Positions 59,037 to 64,000 of a stretch of DNA of 64,000 nt are shown one piece after another. The first letter of the stretch is position 1; every line of letters starts with the position of its first letter. The DNA is from Lachnoclostridium phytofermentans ISDg. GTDB lineage: Bacteria > Bacillota > Clostridia > Lachnospirales > Lachnospiraceae. Location: positions 3,364,001 through 3,428,000 of the forward strand of contig NC_010001.1 in assembly GCF_000018685.1 (NCBI RefSeq). The letters run 5' to 3'. Made by a program: the position numbers and the translations under genes. The notes below the pieces were generated by a model. It was not told the origin of the DNA. It worked only from the letters and a program-made list of their open reading frames with translations, and ran no database searches.

Positions 59037-62000
59037 TCATTGCGGATCATTAGTGCATGACAGTTCGCTAAAGCGGAAGGAGTTAGGCTCTACAATTGAA
59101 TTGGACGTAAACGGAGCATTTGGCGATTCATGACGTGCAGCGACAGAAACAAATATCTCTGTGGTAACGCCAAGGAATTCTATCTCAAATTCATCCTGTA
59201 TATTTTCTGTAAGTCCGAAGACAAAGTGATCTGAACATTTCGGAGGCAGTGGGTCAAACACTACTGTTTCCACAGCAAGCTTCGGACATGTTTCTATATT
59301 GAACAATATCGACGATACATCAGTAACAGTTGCAATAGAATTATTCAGTACTTTGACTACAATACTGTTAGTTCCGTTATCTCGCAATACCGGTCCAGTT
59401 GTAAGTCTAGTACACGAACCAATACCTAGTAATGTTTCGATTCTCGCCACATTTGTGTCAATTATAGCAACCTGGGTCTCAATTTCATTCAAATGACCGA
59501 GTAAAGTTTCGATTATTGCCACATTAGTGTCTATTACTGAGACCTGAGTCTGAATTTCAGCAACGCTAGACTCAATTATTGTTACGATAGTCTCTATTTT
59601 AGCTACATTGGTATCGATCACGGATACCTCGGTCTGGATTCTTGCCACATTCGTGTCTATTACGGCTACCTGGGTCTCGATTTCAACTAATATGGTTTCA
59701 ATTACTGCTACATTCGTATCAATCACAGATACCTGGGTCTCGATCTCTGCTACTGAGGACTCGATTCTTGATACGATAGTCTCTATTGTAGCCACATTCG
59801 TGTCAATCGTTGCCACCTGGGTCGGGATCTCTCCTATTGCAGATTCAATTCTTGCCACATTCGTGTCGATTACAGCTACCTGGGTCTGGATTTCGACTAA
59901 TATGGTTTCAATCACTGCTACATTCGTATCAATCACAGATACCTGGGTCTCGATCTCTGCTACTGAGGACTCGATTCTTGATACGATAGTCTCTATTGTA
60001 GCCACATTCGTGTCAATCGTTGCCACCTGGGTCGGGATCTCTCCTATTGCAGATTCAATTCTTGCCACATTCGTGTCGATTACAGCTACCTGGGTCTGGA
60101 TTTCGACTAATATGGTTTCAATTACTGCTACATTCGTATCAATCACAGATACCTGGGTCTCGATCTCTGCTACTGAGGACTCGATTCTTGATACGATAGT
60201 CTCTATTGTAGCCACATTCGTGTCAATCGTTGCCACCTGGGTCGGGATCTCTCCTATTGCAGATTCAATTCTTGCCACATTCGTGTCGATTACAGCTACC
60301 TGGGTCTGGATTTCGACTAATATGGTTTCAATCACTGCTACATTCGTATCAATCACAGATACCTGGGTCTCGATCTCTGCTACTGAGGACTCGATTCGTG
60401 ATACGATAGTCTCTATTGTAGCCACATTCGTGTCAATCGTTGCCACCTGGGTCGGGATCTCTCCTATTGCAGACTCGATTCTTGCCACATTCGTGTCGAT
60501 TACAGCTACCTGGGTCTGGATTTCGACTAATATGGTTTCAATTACTGCTACATTCGTATCAATCACAGATACCTGGGTCTCGATCTCTGCTACTGAGGAC
60601 TCGATTCTTGATACGATAGTCTCTATTGTAGCCACATTCGTGTCAATCGTTGCCACCTGGGTCGGGATCTCTCCTATTGCAGATTCAATTCTTGCCACAT
60701 TCGTGTCGATTACAGCTACCTGGGTCTGGATTTCGACTAATATGGTTTCAATTACTGCTACATTTGTATCAATCACAGATACCTGGGTCTCGATCTCTGC
60801 TACTGAGGACTCAATTCGTGCCACATTCGTATCGATTACAGCTACCTGGGTCTGGATTTCAATAACACTAGTCTCGATTCGTGCCACATTCGTGTCGATT
60901 ACGGATACCTGAGTTTGGATTTCAACTACACTAGTCTCGATTCTACCTACTATCGTTTCAATCACTGCTACATTCGTATCAATCACAGATACCTGGGTCT
61001 CGATCTCTGCTACTGAGGACTCGATTCTTGATACGATAGTCTCTATTGTAGCCACATTCGTGTCAATCGTTGCCACCTGGGTCGGGATCTCTCCTATTGC
61101 AGATTCAATTCGTGCCACATTCGTGTCTATTACAGCCACCTGGGTCTGGATTTCGACTAATATGGTTTCAATTACTGCTACATTCGTATCAATCACAGAT
61201 ACCTGGGTCTCGATCTCTGCTACTGAGGACTCAATTCGTGCCACATTCGTATCGATTACAGCTACCTGGGTCTGGATTTCAATAACACTAGTCTCGATTC
61301 GTGCCACATTCGTGTCGATTACGGATACCTGAGTTTGGATTTCAACTACACTAGTCTCGATTCTACCTACTATCGTTTCAATCACTGCTACATTCGTATC
61401 AATCACAGATACCTGGGTCTCGATCTCTGCTACTGAGGACTCGATTCTTGATACGATAGTCTCTATTGTAGCCACATTCGTGTCAATCGTTGCCACCTGG
61501 GTCGGGATCTCTCCTATTGCAGATTCAATTCGTGCCACATTCGTGTCTATTACAGCCACCTGGGTCTGGATTTCAACTAATATCGTTTCAATCACTGCTA
61601 CATTCGTATCAATCACGGATACCTGGGTCTCGATCTCTGCTACTGAGGACTCAATTCGTGCCACATTCGTATCGATTACAGCTACCTGGGTCTGGATTTC
61701 AATAATACTAGTTTCGATCCGTGCCACATTCGTGTCGATTACGGATACCTGGGTTTGGATTTCAACTACACTAGTCTCGATTCTACCTACTATCGTTTCA
61801 ATCACTGATACATTCGTATCGATCACGGATATCTGGGTCTCTACCTCTGATACTGCGGATTCAATTCTTGCCACATTCGTGTCGATTACAGATACCTGGG
61901 TCTGGATTTCAACTACTGAAGTCTCGATTCTACCTACTATGGTTTCAATCACTGCAACATTCGTATCAATCACGGATACCTGGGTCTCAATCTCTGCTAC

Positions 62001-64000
62001 TGCGGACTCAATTCTTGCTACATTCGTATCGATTACAGCTACCTGGGTCTGGATCTCAATAATACTAGTCTCGATTCTTGCCACATTCGTGTCGATTACA
62101 GCTACCTGGGTCTGGATTTCAACTACTGAAGTCTCGATTCTACCTACTATGGTTTCGATTACCGATACATTCGTATCAATCACAGATACCTGAGTCTCAA
62201 TCTCTGCTACTGCGGACTCGATTCTTGCTACATTCGTATCGATTACGGCTACCTGGGTCTGGATCTCTATTATTGAAGTCTCGATTCTTGCCACATTCGT
62301 GTCGATTACGGCTACCTGGGTCTGGATCTCTGTTATTGCAGTCTCGATTTTTGCAACATTCGTATCGATTACAGCCACCTGGGTCTGGATCTCTGTTATT
62401 GCAGTCTCGATTTTTGCAACATTCGTGTCAATCACGGATACCTGGGTCTCAATCTCTGCTACTGCGGACTCGATTTTTGCCACATTTGTGTCGATTACGG
62501 CAACCTGGGTCTCTATCTCTGTTATTGAAGTCTCGATTCTTGCCACATTCGTGTCGATTACAGCCACCTGGGTCTGGATCTCTGTTATTGCAGTCTCGAT
62601 TTTTGCAACATTCGTGTCAATCACGGATACCTGGGTCTCAATCTCTGCTACTGCGGACTCGATTTTCGCCACATTTGTGTCGATTACGGCAACCTGGGTC
62701 TCTATCTCTGTTATTGCAGTCTCGATTTTTGCAACATTCGTGTCAATTACAGCCACCTGGGTCTGGATTTCAACTACTGAAGTCTCGATTCTACCTACTA
62801 TCGTTTCAATCACCGATACATTCGTATCAATCACGGATACTTGAGTCTCAATCTCTGCTACTGCGGACTCGATTCTTGCTACATTCGTATCGATTACGGC
62901 TACCTGGGTCTGGATCTCAATAATACTAGTCTCGATTCGTGCCACATTCGTGTCGATTACAGATACCTGGGTCTGGATTTCAACTACTGAAGTCTCGATT
63001 CTACCTACTATCGTTTCAATCACCGATACATTCGTATCAATCACGGATACCTGAGTCTCAATCTCTGCTACTGCGGACTCGATTCTTGCTACATTCGTAT
63101 CGATTACAGCCACCTGGGTCTGGATCTCAATAATACTAGTCTCGATTCTTGCTACATTCGTGTCGATTACAGATACCTGGGTCTGGATCTCTGTTATTGC
63201 AGTCTCGATTTTTGCAACATTCGTATCGATTACAGCCACCTGGGTCTGGATCTCTGTTATTGCAGTCTCGATTTTTGCAACATTCGTGTCAATCACGGAT
63301 ACCTGGGTCTCAATCTCTGCTACTGCGGACTCGATTTTCGCCACATTTGTGTCGATTACGGCAACCTGGGTCTCTATCTCTGTTATTGCAGTCTCGATTT
63401 TTGCAACATTCGTGTCAATTACAGCCACCTGGGTCTGGATTTCAACTACTGAAGTCTCGATTCTACCTACTATCGTTTCAATCACCGATACATTCGTATC
63501 AATCACGGATACTTGAGTCTCAATCTCTGCTACTGCGGACTCGATTCTTGCTACATTCGTATCGATTACGGCTACCTGGGTCTGGATCTCAATAATACTA
63601 GTCTCGATTCGTGCCACATTCGTGTCGATTACAGATACCTGGGTCTGGATTTCAACTACTGAAGTCTCGATTCTACCTACTATCGTTTCAATCACCGATA
63701 CATTCGTATCAATCACGGATACCTGAGTCTCAATCTCTGCTACTGCGGACTCGATTCTTGCTACATTCGTATCGATTACAGCCACCTGGGTCTGGATCTC
63801 AATAATACTAGTCTCGATTCGTGCTACATTCGTGTCGATTACAGATACCTGGGTCTGGATTTCAACTACTGAAGTCTCGATTCTACCTACTATCGTTTCA
63901 ATCACCGATACATTCGTATCAATCACGGATACCTGAGTCTCAATCTCTGCTACTGCGGACTCGATTCTTGCTACATTCGTATCGATTACGGCTACCTGGG
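59037..64000 (-). CDS. Giant coiled-coil repeat protein, 3' part (start lies beyond the right edge)
   Basis: At least 1,654 codons are open to the window edge; any ATG near 63,926 is internal. Almost all of it is repeats of 21 residues (VAVIDTNVARIETSIIEIQT plus Q) or 28 residues, with over 60 IDTNV units by rough count. In heptad register a = Val, d = Ile throughout, and the f position is Thr or Ser in nearly every heptad (IDTN, IETS, IQTQ). The last ~145 residues are different: a beta-rich domain (SCTRLTTGPVLRDNGTNSIV, VKVLNNSIATVTDVSSILFN, FVSVAARHESPNAPFTSNSI) with four Cys. It is probably a long fibre, perhaps trimeric, with a globular C-terminal head. No catalytic motif. Family not named. 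Confidence 0.88.
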   Translation of the reverse strand, partial: QVAVIDTNVARIESAVAEIETQVSVIDTNVSVIETIVGRIETSVVEIQTQVSVIDTNVARIETSIIEIQTQVAVIDTNVARIESAVAEIETQVSVIDTNVSVIETIVGRIETSVVEIQTQVSVIDTNVARIETSIIEIQTQVAVIDTNVARIESAVAEIETQVSVIDTNVSVIETIVGRIETSVVEIQTQVAVIDTNVAKIETAITEIETQVAVIDTNVAKIESAVAEIETQVSVIDTNVAKIETAITEIQTQVAVIDTNVAKIETAITEIQTQVSVIDTNVARIETSIIEIQTQVAVIDTNVARIESAVAEIETQVSVIDTNVSVIETIVGRIETSVVEIQTQVSVIDTNVARIETSIIEIQTQVAVIDTNVARIESAVAEIETQVSVIDTNVSVIETIVGRIETSVVEIQTQVAVIDTNVAKIETAITEIETQVAVIDTNVAKIESAVAEIETQVSVIDTNVAKIETAITEIQTQVAVIDTNVARIETSITEIETQVAVIDTNVAKIESAVAEIETQVSVIDTNVAKIETAITEIQTQVAVIDTNVAKIETAITEIQTQVAVIDTNVARIETSIIEIQTQVAVIDTNVARIESAVAEIETQVSVIDTNVSVIETIVGRIETSVVEIQTQVAVIDTNVARIETSIIEIQTQVAVIDTNVARIESAVAEIETQVSVIDTNVAVIETIVGRIETSVVEIQTQVSVIDTNVARIESAVSEVETQISVIDTNVSVIETIVGRIETSVVEIQTQVSVIDTNVARIETSIIEIQTQVAVIDTNVARIESSVAEIETQVSVIDTNVAVIETILVEIQTQVAVIDTNVARIESAIGEIPTQVATIDTNVATIETIVSRIESSVAEIETQVSVIDTNVAVIETIVGRIETSVVEIQTQVSVIDTNVARIETSVIEIQTQVAVIDTNVARIESSVAEIETQVSVIDTNVAVIETILVEIQTQVAVIDTNVARIESAIGEIPTQVATIDTNVATIETIVSRIESSVAEIETQVSVIDTNVAVIETIVGRIETSVVEIQTQVSVIDTNVARIETSVIEIQTQVAVIDTNVARIESSVAEIETQVSVIDTNVAVIETILVEIQTQVAVIDTNVARIESAIGEIPTQVATIDTNVATIETIVSRIESSVAEIETQVSVIDTNVAVIETILVEIQTQVAVIDTNVARIESAIGEIPTQVATIDTNVATIETIVSRIESSVAEIETQVSVIDTNVAVIETILVEIQTQVAVIDTNVARIESAIGEIPTQVATIDTNVATIETIVSRIESSVAEIETQVSVIDTNVAVIETILVEIQTQVAVIDTNVARIESAIGEIPTQVATIDTNVATIETIVSRIESSVAEIETQVSVIDTNVAVIETILVEIQTQVAVIDTNVARIESAIGEIPTQVATIDTNVATIETIVSRIESSVAEIETQVSVIDTNVAVIETILVEIETQVAVIDTNVARIQTEVSVIDTNVAKIETIVTIIESSVAEIQTQVSVIDTNVAIIETLLGHLNEIETQVAIIDTNVARIETLLGIGSCTRLTTGPVLRDNGTNSIVVKVLNNSIATVTDVSSILFNIETCPKLAVETVVFDPLPPKCSDHFVFGLTENIQDEFEIEFLGVTTEIFVSVAARHESPNAPFTSNSIVEPNSFRFSELSCTNDPQ
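59480..64000 (-). repeat. 63/84-bp coding repeats with higher-order repeats
   Basis: Units of 63 and 84 bp are nested in longer periods. CATTCGTATCAATCACAGAT recurs at 59,711, 59,921, 60,131, 60,341, 60,551 and 60,761, an exact 210-bp period (21+21+28 residues). A 420-bp period is seen around 60,961/61,381. Another large block from about 62,750 recurs near 63,430. Long segments are identical, so the array is young or homogenised and is at risk of misassembly. Confidence 0.92.

Noticed and set aside
59608..63805. Many long plus-strand open frames (up to 434 codons) across the giant repeat gene
   Set aside because: They are the antisense of repeats whose length is a multiple of three and so stay open by construction. 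They lack ribosome sites, and the sense frame has perfect heptads and a non-repeated C-terminal domain.

Overview
The window looks like chromosome of a low-GC, endospore-forming, anaerobic Firmicute of the family Lachnospiraceae. Gene content and order resemble Lachnoclostridium (Clostridium) phytofermentans; this is recognition from memory, not a database search. The evidence is strong AGGAGG-type ribosome binding sites, A/T-rich intergenic DNA, the rimP-nusA-ylxR-ylxQ-infB-rbfA-nrnA-truB-ribF order, a HisZ/short-HisG histidine operon, LCP cell-wall ligases, RecU, a PFL/ACT gene pair and a putative pectin-degrading enzyme. Nearly every gene is on the minus strand.

Positions 1-20,100 are an information-processing region. 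They hold pnp (5' part) with a long folded leader, folC, a folT-type ECF S-component, a MATE transporter, rpsO with its own promoter and leader, a Na/phosphate cotransporter behind a four-repeat Pho box, a MocR regulator, ribF, truB, nrnA, rbfA, infB (with a very repetitive Arg/Gly/Gln-rich domain), ylxQ, ylxR, nusA, rimP and birA. Positions 20,100-23,900 are a small accessory stretch. It has two tandem-repeat arrays, a rubrerythrin that has lost its middle, a PcRGLX/YetA-like protein and a 48-residue membrane peptide. Positions 23,990-30,210 are the histidine operon hisZ-hisG-hisD-hisB-hisA-hisIE, driven by a perfect consensus promoter; hisC, hisH and hisF are absent, and HisIE carries a degenerate HisF-like N-terminal domain. 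Positions 30,280-52,120 hold recU, two pseudouridine synthases, a HAD phosphatase, rsmF, a small alarmone synthetase, two LCP proteins, pepD, the PFL/ACT pair, a WalJ-like hydrolase, a diguanylate cyclase, a long FtsA-like ATPase, coaE, polA and a zinc-finger anti-sigma-like protein.

A tRNA-Leu(CAA) at 52,461 separates this core block from an accessory region. About 1.1 kb of decayed, repeat-rich DNA follows, then a protein made almost only of charged ERRN-type repeats. Next is an array of four tiny cysteine-rich peptide genes (29 residues, five conserved Cys). Each has a terminator and shares a conserved upstream block, and they alternate with one intact and two broken copies of a histidine-rich YmaF-family gene. 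Then come a family-2 glycosyltransferase, a clostripain-like (C11) peptidase and the 3' 5 kb of a giant coiled-coil gene. The coiled coil is built of 21- and 28-residue units with Val/Ile at the core positions and Thr/Ser at the exposed f position of almost every heptad. My inference is a cell- or spore-surface locus: an O-glycosylatable fibre, its glycosyltransferase, a protease, and small Cys/His-rich structural or metal-binding proteins. The peptide/YmaF array is the best candidate for an undescribed system.

A second theme is dispersed leader elements. The same hairpin-containing sequence recurs just upstream of hisD, coaE and polA, with diverged relatives before rbfA, an LCP gene and inside the pnp leader. 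It supplies the ribosome-binding region in the three best copies.
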